A DNA stretch of 64,000 bases, taken from contig NZ_KI632511.1 of assembly GCF_000504285.1 (NCBI RefSeq), forward strand, positions 3,221,372-3,285,371, given 5' to 3'. This stretch comes from Actinospica robiniae DSM 44927 (GTDB taxonomy: Bacteria; Actinomycetota; Actinomycetes; Streptomycetales; Catenulisporaceae). The position numbers and the translations under genes were made by a program. Shown here piece after piece: positions 26,768-36,691 of the stretch (position 1 is the first letter of the stretch; each line of letters opens with the position of its first letter). The notes under the pieces were generated by a model, which made no database searches, was not told the origin of the DNA, and worked only from the letters and a program-made list of their open reading frames with translations.

Positions 26768-28195
26768 GTGTCACAAAGCACCGACCCGCCGCCACGCCCG
26801 CCCGCCGATGCGGGCAGGGCTCTCGTACCGCTGGCACTGGCCCAGTTCGTCTGCAGCTTCGCCGGGTCCAACATGAACGTGATGATCACCGACATCAGCC
26901 ACGACCTGGGCACCACGGTGCACGGCGTGCAGAGCGCGATCACGCTGTTCCTGCTGATCATGGCCGCATTCATGATCCCCGGCGGCAAGCTGACCGAACG
27001 CCACGGCCGGGTCCGGCTGTTGCGGATCGGCCTCGGCGTCTACGGCGTCGGCGCGGTGCTGAGCGCGGTGGCGCCGGGGTTGGGCGTGCTCATCCTCGGC
27101 AACTCGGTGTTCGCGGGCATCGGCACCGCCCTGCTGATCCCACCGGTCTACATCCTGGCCACGCTGCTGTTCACCGGCACCGTCGCGCGGGCCCGCGCGT
27201 TCGGCGTGATCAGCGCGGCGGGCGGGGTGGGGGCCGCGGCCGGTCCGCTGATCGGCGGGCTGATCACCTCCGGCATCAGCTGGCGGGCCGCCTTCGGCTT
27301 CCAGGCGCTGATCGTCGTGCTGATCCTCGCGCTCAGCCGGCGCCTCGTCGATCCCGAGCCGGCCGACCCGCGCTCGCGGCTCGACCTGCTCGGCGTCGTG
27401 CTGTCCGCGGCCGGGCTGATCCTGCTGGTCTCCGGCATCCTCGCGGCCGGCCGGAACTGGTGGGTCTGCCTGGGTCTGATGGTCGGGGGCGCGCTCGTGC
27501 TCGTCGCGTTCTTCGGGCACGTGCGGCGGGCCGAACGGGCCGGCCGCGCGCCGCTGCTCTCGCCCGCGCTGCTGCGCAACCGGGTGTCCAACCTCGGGCT
27601 GGTGACCCAGAACATCCAGTGGATGATGCTGCTCGGATCCTCCTTCACCGTCTCCGCGTACCTGCAGGTGGTGCGCGGCTACAGCGCGATCGGGACCGGC
27701 GTGATCTTCACCGCCGCCACCGTCGGCCTGCTGGCCTCCTCGCTCGCCGCGGCGAGCTTCGCCCGGCGCCGACGGCAGCGCACGCTGATCATGACCGGGT
27801 TCTGCGTCACCATCGTGGGCATCGGTGTACTGATCGGCCTGGTGTACCTCACATCGAAGGCGTGGGCTTTCGCGCCCGGGCTGCTGCTGATCGGGTTCGG
27901 GCTCGGCCTGATGCTCACGCCCTCGGTCAACCTCGTGCAGTCCGCGTTCGGCGAGAGCGAGCAGGGCGAGATCTCCGGCCTCTCGCGCAGCGTGTCCAAC
28001 CTCGGCTCCTCGCTCGGCACCGCGATCGCCGGGACGATCCTCGCCGCGAACCTCGTGCGCGGCGGCTACGCCGCGGCGATGATCGTCCTCGGCGGCTTCG
28101 GCCTGCTCGGCCTCGCCGCCGCGGCCCGGCTGCCCGCGGGCGAACGGCCCGGTGCGGCTGAGGGCGCGTCAGCTCCGGCGCACGGCCCGGGCTGA
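26768..28195 (+). CDS. MFS transporter, DHA2 (14-helix drug exporter) type
   Basis: 475 residues, nearly all membrane. The N-terminal half shows DHA2 features: an acidic residue in TM1 after NMNVMITDISHDLG, the motif A-like GGKLTERHGRVRLLRIG, and the motif C-like GGVGAAAGPLIGGLI. About 14 helices can be counted. The family exports drugs, dyes or small metabolites using the proton gradient. The GTG at 26768 is the first plausible start after the GH3 terminator. It converges on the FAD oxidase gene, with a strong bidirectional hairpin between. No regulator is adjacent, so the substrate cannot be suggested. Confidence 0.92.
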   Translation: MSQSTDPPPRPPADAGRALVPLALAQFVCSFAGSNMNVMITDISHDLGTTVHGVQSAITLFLLIMAAFMIPGGKLTERHGRVRLLRIGLGVYGVGAVLSAVAPGLGVLILGNSVFAGIGTALLIPPVYILATLLFTGTVARARAFGVISAAGGVGAAAGPLIGGLITSGISWRAAFGFQALIVVLILALSRRLVDPEPADPRSRLDLLGVVLSAAGLILLVSGILAAGRNWWVCLGLMVGGALVLVAFFGHVRRAERAGRAPLLSPALLRNRVSNLGLVTQNIQWMMLLGSSFTVSAYLQVVRGYSAIGTGVIFTAATVGLLASSLAAASFARRRRQRTLIMTGFCVTIVGIGVLIGLVYLTSKAWAFAPGLLLIGFGLGLMLTPSVNLVQSAFGESEQGEISGLSRSVSNLGSSLGTAIAGTILAANLVRGGYAAAMIVLGGFGLLGLAAAARLPAGERPGAAEGASAPAHGPG

Positions 28196-28298
28196 GGTAG
28201 CCCGTTCGGCCGAACGGGGGAAGCGGGCCTTCCCGCCGCGGAGCCGGGCAGAGCGTCGTCAGCGGCCCGGCGTTCCCGCGTGGCCGGAGCCTGGTGGG

Positions 28299-28342
28299 AA
28301 AGCGCGCCGCCCGGCCGATCTCTCGGCCGGGCGGCGCGCTTT
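28299..28342. terminator. Bidirectional terminator between MFS and FAD oxidase genes
   Basis: A perfect 20-bp stem, AAAGCGCGCCGCCCGGCCGA (28299-28318) with its complement at 28323-28342, and a 4-base loop. It has T-tracts in the correct place on each strand, so it serves both convergent genes. Confidence 0.85.
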
Positions 28343-28364
28343 TCCGTTCGTCACACGCGGCCGG

Positions 28365-29855
28365 TCACGCCGGCGGGACGCTCTGCTCGTACTGGAAGAT
28401 GTTGCTGGGGTCGTACTTCGCCTTGAGCTGGCGCAGCCGGCGGTAGTTCGGACCCCAGTACGCCGTCTCCCAGTCCTGCATCCCGATGTTCGGCACGTTG
28501 ACGTAGGCGCCGTCGACGTACTTCCGCATGGCCTGGCTGAACTCGGCGATCCAGGCCTGGGCCTGCGGGGTGAGCGGGTCGCAGACGCCTGGCTGGGTGC
28601 CGCCGCGCTTGCCCCAGCCGGCGCCGGGCTCGGAGTAGAAGAGCGCGTCGCGGTGCGGGAAGGAGGTGCCGCCCTTGGGCTTGCGCTTGACCGCCCCGCC
28701 GAATGCCTGGGTGAAGAAATTGCTGTCGTCGTTGGGGGCCTTCGCCATGAAGGTGCCGATGACGTCGATCGCCTCCTTGGGGAACGGCTTGCGGGTGAAC
28801 TGGGAGAAGAACTTCCAGTTCGCCGGGTCGTCCTGGGTCGGCACCTGGAATCCGGTGTATACGTCGCCCCAGTTGCCCTCCTGCACGGTGATCTGAGGGC
28901 TGCCGACCGACAGGATCGGAGCCAGCATCTGCCGCGCCTGCGCCGGCGTCCCCTCGGCCAGCACCGCGAACAGCAGGATCTGGTTCTTGTGCACCTCGAC
29001 CTGGGTGCCGAGGCGGTCGTCGGCGTGCGGGGCCGTGCTCTGCCAGGCGTCGAAGACCCCGTGCAGGTCTCCCATGCCGGTCCACGTCGCCTGCAGATAG
29101 GTGACGCTGCGCAGCGGGGCGAGCCGGTAGCTGAGCGAGGTGACGATGCCGAAGTTGCCGTTGCCGGCGCCGCGCAGGGCCCAGAGCAGGTCCGCGTTCT
29201 CGTTCAGGGAGGCCGTGACCACCTTCGCGCAGCCGGTGCCGGCCGGGACGACGACCTCGGCTTCCACGAGACTGTCGCAGGCCATGCCGAGCCAGCGGGT
29301 GAGGAAGCCGAAACCGCCGCCGAGGGTCGCGCCGGACAGGCCGACGGTGCCCTCCGTTCCGGTCGTCACGGCGAAATTCTGCTTGGCCAGAGCGGTCACC
29401 GCCTCCAGCTGGCTGAGCCCGGCGCCGACCTTCGCGATCTTGGCGGCCGCGTCGATCCGGACCGACTTCAGCTCGCTGACGTCGATGACCAGGCCGTTGT
29501 CGACGTTGGACCAGCCCTCCAGGCTGTGCCGGCCGCTGCGGACGCGGAAGGCGACGTCGTTCTGCCGGGCCCAGGTGAGGGCGTTGACCACGTCCTGGGT
29601 GTTCTGGGCGAACGAGATGACCAGCGGATAGTGCGCGAAGAGCTCGTCCCAGCCGAGGCTGTCCTGCGCGTAGCCGGCGTCGTCGGGGCGCACGATGCGG
29701 CCGGTCAGCTCGGCCGGCGGGCACGGGCAGCGCGGGCAGGGCGTCGCGGTGCTCGCGCTTGCGACGTCCGCGGCCGTGGTGCCGGGCACGACGACCGCGC
29801 CGAGACCGGCTACGGCCGTCGACCTGAGCAGGCCGCGGCGAGAGAGTTTGTCCAT
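28365..29855 (-). CDS. Tat-exported FAD-linked oxidase, berberine-bridge-enzyme-like
   Basis: 496 residues. The N-terminus MDKLSRRGLLRSTAVAGLGA is a twin-arginine signal. The FAD domain (PP-loop and VAO/PCMH fold) shows AFRVRSGRHSLEGWS, whose histidine is the usual 8-alpha-FAD attachment point, and GLSGATLGGGFGFLTRWLGM. A BBE domain ends with YWGPNYRRLRQLKAKYDPSNIF. In bicovalent members a cysteine lies in the Gly-rich loop before the VG motif. Here that segment reads TGTEGTVGLSG, so a single covalent link is likely. Such enzymes oxidise oligosaccharides or secondary metabolites using oxygen. The signal CPRCPCPP after cleavage is unusual, with three cysteines near the mature start. The gene stands alone, and the 295 bp upstream shows only the nitrate reductase promoter zone. 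Confidence 0.92.
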   Translation of the reverse strand: MDKLSRRGLLRSTAVAGLGAVVVPGTTAADVASASTATPCPRCPCPPAELTGRIVRPDDAGYAQDSLGWDELFAHYPLVISFAQNTQDVVNALTWARQNDVAFRVRSGRHSLEGWSNVDNGLVIDVSELKSVRIDAAAKIAKVGAGLSQLEAVTALAKQNFAVTTGTEGTVGLSGATLGGGFGFLTRWLGMACDSLVEAEVVVPAGTGCAKVVTASLNENADLLWALRGAGNGNFGIVTSLSYRLAPLRSVTYLQATWTGMGDLHGVFDAWQSTAPHADDRLGTQVEVHKNQILLFAVLAEGTPAQARQMLAPILSVGSPQITVQEGNWGDVYTGFQVPTQDDPANWKFFSQFTRKPFPKEAIDVIGTFMAKAPNDDSNFFTQAFGGAVKRKPKGGTSFPHRDALFYSEPGAGWGKRGGTQPGVCDPLTPQAQAWIAEFSQAMRKYVDGAYVNVPNIGMQDWETAYWGPNYRRLRQLKAKYDPSNIFQYEQSVPPA

Positions 29856-30084
29856 GATCGTCTCCTGGAGACCGGAGGGGGCCGGCCGGGACCACCGGCT
29901 TATCTCAGCGATTTGCTATGAACTCCCGGGCTCAGAGAGTAGCGAGCGGCGGCGCCGATGGGGACGGACACGCCCGGCGGCGCGCGGGACCGGATAAGTC
30001 CGATGAACATTTCGTCCGGACGTCGCCGCACCGGCACGGGGAGATCCTCCGGTCTGCGCGCGGCGAAACCTCGCACGCGATCAG

Positions 30085-30111
30085 GCGTCACCCGCGTGTC
30101 ACAGCCGTTTC
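30085..30111. promoter_or_regulatory. Possible GlnR-type box upstream of nitrate reductase
   Basis: On the minus strand, GAAAC, GACAC and GACGC are spaced 6 bases apart (plus strand GCGTC 30085, GTGTC 30096, GTTTC 30107). The 11-bp periodicity and the GAAAC half-site resemble GlnR boxes that control nitrogen-assimilation genes in streptomycetes. The other half-sites are imperfect, so this is only a candidate. Confidence 0.3.
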
Positions 30112-30150
30112 CTACCGTCGTGGCCAGACAGCTTCGGGAGGGGAGCCACC

Positions 30151-33100
30151 ATGGCCGGCACCACGCGATCGGACGGCACGGTCCGGACCGTCTGCTCGTA
30201 CTGCGGGGTGGGCTGCGGCATCGTGCTGGAGATCGGGGCCGGCCCGGACGGCCGGCGCGTCGTGCGCAAGGCCTCGGGCGACAAGGACCACCCGGCGAAC
30301 TTCGGGAAGCTGTGCACCAAGGGCGCGACCACCGCCGACCTGCTCGCCGCGCCGGGCCGGCTGGACACCGCGCTCGTCCGCCCCGAGCGCGGCGTCGAGC
30401 CGGTGCCCGCCGAGCTCGACGCGGCGATCCGGGAGACGGCGCGCCGCTTCCGGTCGATCGTGGACGAGCACGGCCCGGACGCCTTCGCCCTCTACGTCTC
30501 CGGCCAGATGAGCCTCGAGGCCCAGTACCTGGCGAACAAGCTGGCCAAGGGCTTCATCGGCACCAACCAGATCGAGTCGAACTCCCGGCTGTGCATGGCC
30601 AGCGCCGGCACCGGCTACAAGCTCTCGCTGGGCGCGGACGGACCGCCCGGCTCGTACACCGACTTCGAGCAGGCGGAGGTCTTCTTCGTCATCGGCTCGA
30701 ACATGGCCGACTGCCACCCGATCCTGTTCTCCCGCATGATGACGCGGGTCAAGGCCGGGGCGAAGCTCATCGTCGTCGACCCGCGCCGTTCCGCCACGGC
30801 CGACAAAGCAGACCTCTTCCTCCCGATCAAGCCCGGCGCCGACCTCGCCCTTCTCAATGGCCTGCTGCACCTGCTGGTGGCGGGCGGGCACACCGATCCG
30901 GCCTTCATCGCCGAGCACACCGAGGGCTGGGAGGCGATGGCGCAGCTGCTGGCCGACTACCCGCCCGCCGCGGTCGCCGAGCTCACCGGCCTGCCCGAAG
31001 CCGACATCCGCACCGCTGCGGACTGGATCGGCGAGGCCGGCGCGTGGATGTCGTGCTGGACCATGGGCCTGAACCAGTCCACCCACGGCACCTGGAACAC
31101 CAATGCCCTGATCAACCTGCACCTGGCCACCGGCGCGATCTGCCGGCCGGGCAGCGGGCCGTTCTCGCTGACCGGCCAGCCCAACGCCATGGGCGGACGC
31201 GAGATGGGCTACATGGGCCCGGGCCTGCCCGGACAGCGCTCGGTCCTGGTCGCCGAGGACCGCGCCTTCGTCGAGGAGCTGTGGCGCCTGCCCGCCGGAA
31301 CGCTGCGGGAGGACGGCGTGGGCAAGGGCACGATCGAGATGTTCGAGCAGATGGCCGAGGGCCGGATCAAGGCCTGCTGGATCATCTGCACCAACCCGGT
31401 CGCCTCGGTGGCCAACCGCAAGACCGTGATCGCAGGGCTCGAACGCGCCGAGTTCGTGGTCACCCAGGACGTCTTCGCCGACACCGAGACCAACGGCTAC
31501 GCCGACGTGGTGCTGCCCGGGGCGCTGTGGGCCGAGACCGAAGGCGTCCTGATCAACAGCGAACGCAACCTCACCCTGGCCCGGCCTGCCGTCGACCCGC
31601 CCGGGCAGGCCATCGCCGACTGGCTGATCATCGCGCGCGTCGCGCAGGCCATGGGCTACACCGAAGCCTTCGCCTACACCAGCGCGGAAGAGATCTTCGA
31701 GGAGATCAAACGCGCCGCCAACCCCCGGACCGGCTACGACCTGACCGGCGTGAGCTACGACCGGCTGCGCCTGACGCCGGTGCAGTGGCCCGCAGCGCCC
31801 GACGGCCCCGACCGCAACCCGATCCGCTACCTGGACCAGGAGGGACGCCCGCGCTTCCCCACCGCCTCCGGCCGCGCCGTCTTCCTCCCCCGGCCGCACA
31901 TCCCCGCCCGGGAGATGCCCGACGACGACTACCCCTTCGTCCTCAACACCGGCCGGCTCCAGCACCAGTGGCACACCCTGACGAAGACCGGCAAGGTCGA
32001 GAAACTCAATAAGCTGAATCCTGGCCCGTTCATCGAGATCCATCCCGACGACGCGCGTGAGCTCAACCTGGTCGACGGCGACTCGGTGGAGGTCGCCTCG
32101 CGCCGTGGCAAGGCGGTGCTGCCCGCCGTCGTCACCGACCGGGTGCGTCCCGGAAACTGCTTCGCGCCCTTCCACTGGAACGACCTTTTCGGCGAGTACC
32201 TCAGCGTCAACGCCGTCACGAACGACGCCGTCGATCCGCTTTCGTTCCAGCCCGAGTTCAAGGTGTGCGCGGTTTCGCTGACCAGGTCGGCGATTCCGGT
32301 CCGCGTGACCGCGCCGGAGAGCGAGCCGGTGGCCGTGCCTACCGTCGTGGCCGTGCCTGCCGAAGTGGATCAGAGCCTTGCGGTGCGGCTTGGTATCAGT
32401 GGCCTGCAACCTCCGGAATTGGATCAGAACGAACGCCGTTACCTGGCCGGATTCCTCGCCGGCGTCGGGACGGAGCCCGTCGGAGTGCCGGTCCTGCCCG
32501 CCTTCGCTCCCCTGTCCGCCGACAGCCGCCTGTGGGTGGACGGCCTGTTGGCGGGCCGCTTCTCCCGCGCACCGATCGCGAGCCCGGCCGGTCGAGCCGT
32601 GACCGTGCTGTGGGCGTCGCAGACCGGCAACGCCGAAGGCTTCGCCACCACCACAGCGCAGCGCCTGACCGCCGCAGGGCACGTCGTCACGCTCCAAGGC
32701 ATGGACAAGGCCGACGTCGCCGCCCTCCCCGCCGCCGACACCCTCCTGATCACCAGCACGTTCGGCGACGGCGACGCACCCGACAACGGAGGCGACTTCT
32801 GGGATGCCCTCGCTCAGACGACCACCCGGCTCGATCACCTGCGCTACGCCGTCCTGGCCTTCGGAGACTCCTCCTTCGACGACTTCTGCGGCCACGGCCG
32901 ACGCCTCGACGAGCGCCTCGAAGAGCTCGGCGCCACCCGGCTGGCCCCTCGCGCCGACTGCGAACCAGACTTCGAACCCGACGCCACCGGCTGGCTCGAC
33001 CGTGTCCTGGCCGCCCTCACCGACTCCCCCGGCCCGCTCACCGCCGCCTCAGCGCGTCCCACTGCCACGCCTGCTGCGGACGCGGCAGGGGACCGTCCCG

Positions 33101-34212
33101 GCCCGGTCACCGCGACCGCACTCCTCGTCGGGAACCGGCTGCTGAGCCGCCCCGGCGCCACCAAGGAGGTCCGGCAGTTCACCTTCGACCTCACCGGCAC
33201 ACCCCTGACCTACCGCGCGGGCGACGCACTGAGCGTCCGGCCCGCCAACGACCCGGCCCTCGTCGCCGAATGGCTCGCCCTCACCGGCATCGATGCCGAC
33301 ACCCCTGTCGGCATCGACGGCCGAGGCACCCTCGGTTTCGCCGAAGCGCTCCAGCGCCACCTCGACATCACCAAGATCAGCAGCGGGCTGCTGAAGTTCC
33401 TCGCCGAGCGCACCGGCGACCGCCACCTGCTCAAGCTGCTGCGCCCGGACAACAAAGGCGAGCTGTCCCAATGGTCCTGGGGACGCCAGGCCGCCGACGT
33501 CCTGGCCGAACACCCCGTCCGCGCGACGGCGCAGGAATGGGCCCACACCCTGGCGAAACTCCAGAACCGCCTCTACTCCATCTCCTCGAGCCCCCGCACC
33601 GACCCGTCCAAGGTCAGCCTCACCGTTTCCGTCATCCGCTACGAAAGCCCGCTCGGCAGGATCCGCAAGGGCGTCTGCTCGACCCACCTCGCCGACGCCG
33701 AGCCCGACACACCCGTCCCGCTGCACATCCAGCCCTCGCCGCACTTCCACCCGCCGGCCGACCCCGCGGCCTCCGCCATCATGATCGGCCCCGGCACCGG
33801 CGTCGCGCCCTTCCTCGGCTTCCTGGACGACCGCCGCGCCCAAGGCCACCGGGGCGCCAACTGGCTCTTCTTCGGCGAGCAGCACCAGGCGACCGACTTC
33901 TACTACCGCGACGAGCTCGCCGCAATGCACGAAGACGGCACCCTCACCCACCTCGACACCGCCTTCTCCCGCGATCAACGCGCCAAGGTGTACGTCCAGG
34001 ACCGCATGCGCGAACACGGCCACCGACTGTGGACCTGGCTCGAGAACGGCGCGCACCTCTATATCTGCGGCGACGCCTCCCGGATGGCCAAAGACGTCGA
34101 TCAAGCGCTGCGCGAGGTCGCCACCACCCACGGGGGCCTCACCCCCGAAGCCGGCGCGGCGTACCTCAAGCGCCTGTCGAACGAGAAACGCTACGTCCGC
34201 GACGTCTACTGA
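30151..34212 (+). CDS. Fusion protein: molybdopterin nitrate reductase plus CysJ-like diflavin reductase
   Basis: 1353 residues in three parts. Residues 1 to about 720 form an assimilatory (NasA-type) nitrate reductase. A 4Fe-4S site is made by Cys15, Cys18, Cys22 and Cys55, followed by molybdopterin-guanine-dinucleotide binding segments ([44 protein letters not shown]). Residues about 815-960 are a flavodoxin domain ([40 protein letters not shown]). The rest is an FAD/NADPH reductase, with RLYSISSSP (about 1140) for FAD and [11 protein letters not shown] for NADPH, ending KRYVRDVY as in CysJ. One chain can thus pass electrons from NADPH through FAD and FMN to the Fe-S cluster and Mo centre. 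The ATG at 30151 has GGGAGGGGAG upstream. No nitrite reductase gene is in the window. Confidence 0.95.
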   Translation: MAGTTRSDGTVRTVCSYCGVGCGIVLEIGAGPDGRRVVRKASGDKDHPANFGKLCTKGATTADLLAAPGRLDTALVRPERGVEPVPAELDAAIRETARRFRSIVDEHGPDAFALYVSGQMSLEAQYLANKLAKGFIGTNQIESNSRLCMASAGTGYKLSLGADGPPGSYTDFEQAEVFFVIGSNMADCHPILFSRMMTRVKAGAKLIVVDPRRSATADKADLFLPIKPGADLALLNGLLHLLVAGGHTDPAFIAEHTEGWEAMAQLLADYPPAAVAELTGLPEADIRTAADWIGEAGAWMSCWTMGLNQSTHGTWNTNALINLHLATGAICRPGSGPFSLTGQPNAMGGREMGYMGPGLPGQRSVLVAEDRAFVEELWRLPAGTLREDGVGKGTIEMFEQMAEGRIKACWIICTNPVASVANRKTVIAGLERAEFVVTQDVFADTETNGYADVVLPGALWAETEGVLINSERNLTLARPAVDPPGQAIADWLIIARVAQAMGYTEAFAYTSAEEIFEEIKRAANPRTGYDLTGVSYDRLRLTPVQWPAAPDGPDRNPIRYLDQEGRPRFPTASGRAVFLPRPHIPAREMPDDDYPFVLNTGRLQHQWHTLTKTGKVEKLNKLNPGPFIEIHPDDARELNLVDGDSVEVASRRGKAVLPAVVTDRVRPGNCFAPFHWNDLFGEYLSVNAVTNDAVDPLSFQPEFKVCAVSLTRSAIPVRVTAPESEPVAVPTVVAVPAEVDQSLAVRLGISGLQPPELDQNERRYLAGFLAGVGTEPVGVPVLPAFAPLSADSRLWVDGLLAGRFSRAPIASPAGRAVTVLWASQTGNAEGFATTTAQRLTAAGHVVTLQGMDKADVAALPAADTLLITSTFGDGDAPDNGGDFWDALAQTTTRLDHLRYAVLAFGDSSFDDFCGHGRRLDERLEELGATRLAPRADCEPDFEPDATGWLDRVLAALTDSPGPLTAASARPTATPAADAAGDRPGPVTATALLVGNRLLSRPGATKEVRQFTFDLTGTPLTYRAGDALSVRPANDPALVAEWLALTGIDADTPVGIDGRGTLGFAEALQRHLDITKISSGLLKFLAERTGDRHLLKLLRPDNKGELSQWSWGRQAADVLAEHPVRATAQEWAHTLAKLQNRLYSISSSPRTDPSKVSLTVSVIRYESPLGRIRKGVCSTHLADAEPDTPVPLHIQPSPHFHPPADPAASAIMIGPGTGVAPFLGFLDDRRAQGHRGANWLFFGEQHQATDFYYRDELAAMHEDGTLTHLDTAFSRDQRAKVYVQDRMREHGHRLWTWLENGAHLYICGDASRMAKDVDQALREVATTHGGLTPEAGAAYLKRLSNEKRYVRDVY

Positions 34213-34419
34213 GCCAGTACTGAGCGAGCCGGGGCCGCCGTGGCGGGGCCGCACGAGCGCCGACACGCCGTCCGGCGCTAGATCCAACCGGGCCCGCGCA
34301 GCGCCCGCAGGCGCCGTTGTCACAATCTTGATCACGATTCTGTGCCTGTTTACCACCCAATGTGGGCGGCCCATGGCACACTAGCGTGGAAGATTTCTCG
34401 TTCACGAAGGGCAGTACCA

Positions 34420-34623
34420 GTGGCATCAGGCACCGTGAAGTGGTTCAACTCCGAAAAGGGCTTCGGTTTCATCGAGCAGGACGGGGGCGGCCCGGACGTG
34501 TTCGCCCACTACTCGAACATCGCCGCCACGGGCTACCGTGAGCTGACCGAGGGCCAGAAGGTCCAGTTCGACGTCACCCAGGGCCAGAAGGGCCCGCAGG
34601 CCGAGAACATCCGGCCGGCCTAG
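34420..34623 (+). CDS. Cold-shock protein, CspA family
   Basis: A 67-residue OB-fold nucleic-acid chaperone. The start GTG gives [25 protein letters not shown]-1 is KGFGFI and RNP-2 is VFAHYSN. The remainder, [20 protein letters not shown], is the usual C-terminal strand region. The ribosome site GAAGGGCAG lies upstream of 34420. As in most Csp genes, the upstream region is long (about 200 bases from the nitrate reductase stop). A hairpin terminator follows directly. Confidence 0.95.
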   Translation: MASGTVKWFNSEKGFGFIEQDGGGPDVFAHYSNIAATGYRELTEGQKVQFDVTQGQKGPQAENIRPA

Positions 34624-34632
34624 CAAGGCTCA

Positions 34633-34668
34633 GCGATGTCCGGGGCGCCTTGGTGCCCCGGACATCGC
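34633..34668 (+). terminator. Terminator after the cold-shock gene
   Basis: GCGATGTCCGGGGC (34633-34646) and GCCCCGGACATCGC (34655-34668) form a perfect 14-bp stem with an 8-base loop, 10 bases past the stop. Confidence 0.8.
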
Positions 34669-34894
34669 ACACCGGCAGGCTCGGCCGCGCGGTATTCCGA
34701 GCTGCTCATCGGCTTAAGACGGCCGTGCTCGCCGTCGGCTCCCCCAAGCCGGCCAGGTGCCGGCGCCGATCCCTTCGTGGATCCGCCACCTGTTGGCATT
34801 TCCGCCCACCTGGGCGTTTCCCCTTCTCCCCGGCCTTCGACGGCCTGAGACTGGCCTCGAGGCGAGGACATCGCCGGAAGAGGAGAGGCCGCTC

Positions 34895-36685
34895 ATGCCG
34901 GAATCGAACGACGGCACCATCGAGTCCGAACCGACGGCGGATCCGGCCGTCACCACGGAGGTCGTGGTCGTGGGTTCCGGGCCGGCGGGCGCCACCGCCG
35001 CACTACTGCTGGCGACGCTCGGAATCGACTGCGTCATGATCACCAAATACCGGTGGACGGCCAACACGCCGCGTGCGCACATCACCAACCAGCGCGCGAT
35101 GGAGGTCTTCCGCGATCTCGGCATCGAGCAGCAGATCCTCGCCGACGCCACCGAGCACGGCCTGGTCGGCGACACCGTGTTCTGCACCAGTATCGCGGGC
35201 GAGGAGATCGGCCGGATCCGCACTTGGGGGACGCGGCCGGACCGGGAGGCCGATTACCGGCTCGCCTCCCCCTGCCTCACCGTCGACATCCCGCAGACCT
35301 ACCTCGAGCCGATCCTGGTCCGCAACGCCGCCCAACGCGGCGCCCGAGTCCGTTTCTCCACCGAGTACCTGTCTCACCGTCAGGACGAGGACGGGGTGAC
35401 GGTCGAGGTGCTGGACCGGCTCACCGGGCAGCGCCAGCACATCCGCGCCCGCTACCTGATCGGCGCGGACGGGGCCCGGTCGAAGGTGGCCGCGGACATC
35501 GACCTGCCGTTCGTGGGCGCGATGGACATCGCCGGGTCGATGAACATCACCTTCAAGGCCGACATCAGCGGACACGTCGCGCACCGGCCGTCGGTGCTGT
35601 ACTGGGTGATCCAGCCCGGCTCGAACGTCGGGGGCATCGGGGCCGGACTGGTCCGGATGGTGCGGCCGTGGGACGAGTGGCTGATCGTGTGGGGTTACGA
35701 CATCGCCGAGGAGCCCCCGGTGGTCGACGAGGCCGCCGCGATCCAGATCGTGCGCAGCCTGTTGGGTATGCCGGATCTGGAGGTGGAGATCACCGGCACC
35801 AGCCTGTGGGGCAACAACGAGATGTACGCGACCCGGCTGCACCAGAGCCGGGTGTTCTGCGCCGGCGACGCCGTGCACCGGCATCCGCCGAGCAACGGCC
35901 TGGGCTCGAACACCTCGGTCCAGGACGCCTACAACCTGGTCTGGAAGCTGGCGGCCGTGCTTCGGGGCCAGGCCGGGCCCGCGTTGCTGGAGACGTACAC
36001 CGAGGAGCGCGCGCCGGTCGCCGAGCGGATCGTCACCCGGGCCAACAAGTCCAGCCGCGAGTTCGTGGACATCTTCGAGGCCCTCGGCGTGCTCGGTGCG
36101 GACAGCGAGGCCGAGATGGCCGCGGCGATCGAGGAGCGCAAGGCCAACACCGCCGCCGGAGCGGCCAAGCGGGCCGCGCTGGTGCGGGCGATGGAGCTGA
36201 AGAACTACGAGTTCAACGCGCACGGGGTGGAGCTGGGCCAGCATTACGCCTCCGCGGCCGTGATCTCCGACGGCACGGCGCCGCCGGAGTCCGCTGACGC
36301 AGACCTCTACTACGCGATGTCCACCGTGCCGGGCGCGCACCTGCCGCACGCCTGGGTCGGAGACCACGCGCACCGGCTCGCGATGATGGACCTGGCCCCC
36401 TACAGCCGCTGGACGCTGCTGACCGGTATCGCCGGCGAGGCCTGGCAGGCGGCTGCGGAGACGGTCGGGCGGGAGCTCGGCGTGCCGCTCGAGACCGTCG
36501 TCATCGGGCCGGGCCGCGAGGTGACCGACTTGTACTACGACTGGGCCAAATTGCGCGAGGTTGAGGAGAGCGGCGTCCTGCTGGTGCGCCCGGACAAGCA
36601 CATCGCCTGGCGCGCGGCTACGCTGCCGCAGGACCCTGAAGCCCAGCTGCGCCGCGCGCTGCTGTCCGTGCTGGGAAGGAGCTGA
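34895..36685 (+). CDS. FAD-dependent aromatic hydroxylase (phenol/resorcinol monooxygenase type)
   Basis: 596 residues of the class A flavin monooxygenase family close to 2,4-dichlorophenol hydroxylases. There is an N-terminal dinucleotide fold VVVVGSGPAGATAALLLATL, an RYLIGADGARSKVA (DG-type) motif for FAD and NADPH, and VFCAGDAVHRHPPSNGLGSN (GD motif) for the FAD ribityl, followed by a thioredoxin-like C-domain. The ATG at 34895 follows GAGGAGAGG; upstream starts would add about 46 residues unlike the family. It is the first gene of an operon with maleylacetate reductase (6 bp gap) and an intradiol dioxygenase. The context suggests that it makes hydroxyquinol from resorcinol, a hydroxybenzoate or a related phenol. 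Substrate identity is inference. Confidence 0.9.
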   Translation: MPESNDGTIESEPTADPAVTTEVVVVGSGPAGATAALLLATLGIDCVMITKYRWTANTPRAHITNQRAMEVFRDLGIEQQILADATEHGLVGDTVFCTSIAGEEIGRIRTWGTRPDREADYRLASPCLTVDIPQTYLEPILVRNAAQRGARVRFSTEYLSHRQDEDGVTVEVLDRLTGQRQHIRARYLIGADGARSKVAADIDLPFVGAMDIAGSMNITFKADISGHVAHRPSVLYWVIQPGSNVGGIGAGLVRMVRPWDEWLIVWGYDIAEEPPVVDEAAAIQIVRSLLGMPDLEVEITGTSLWGNNEMYATRLHQSRVFCAGDAVHRHPPSNGLGSNTSVQDAYNLVWKLAAVLRGQAGPALLETYTEERAPVAERIVTRANKSSREFVDIFEALGVLGADSEAEMAAAIEERKANTAAGAAKRAALVRAMELKNYEFNAHGVELGQHYASAAVISDGTAPPESADADLYYAMSTVPGAHLPHAWVGDHAHRLAMMDLAPYSRWTLLTGIAGEAWQAAAETVGRELGVPLETVVIGPGREVTDLYYDWAKLREVEESGVLLVRPDKHIAWRAATLPQDPEAQLRRALLSVLGRS

Positions 36686-36691
36686 GGAACC

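Noticed and set aside
24000-26837. 945-codon minus-strand open frame opposite the GH3 gene
   Set aside because: Overlaps a clear GH3 gene completely and has no domain.
30112-32895. 927-codon minus-strand open frame opposite the nitrate reductase
   Set aside because: No recognisable motif; an antisense artefact of third-position GC bias.
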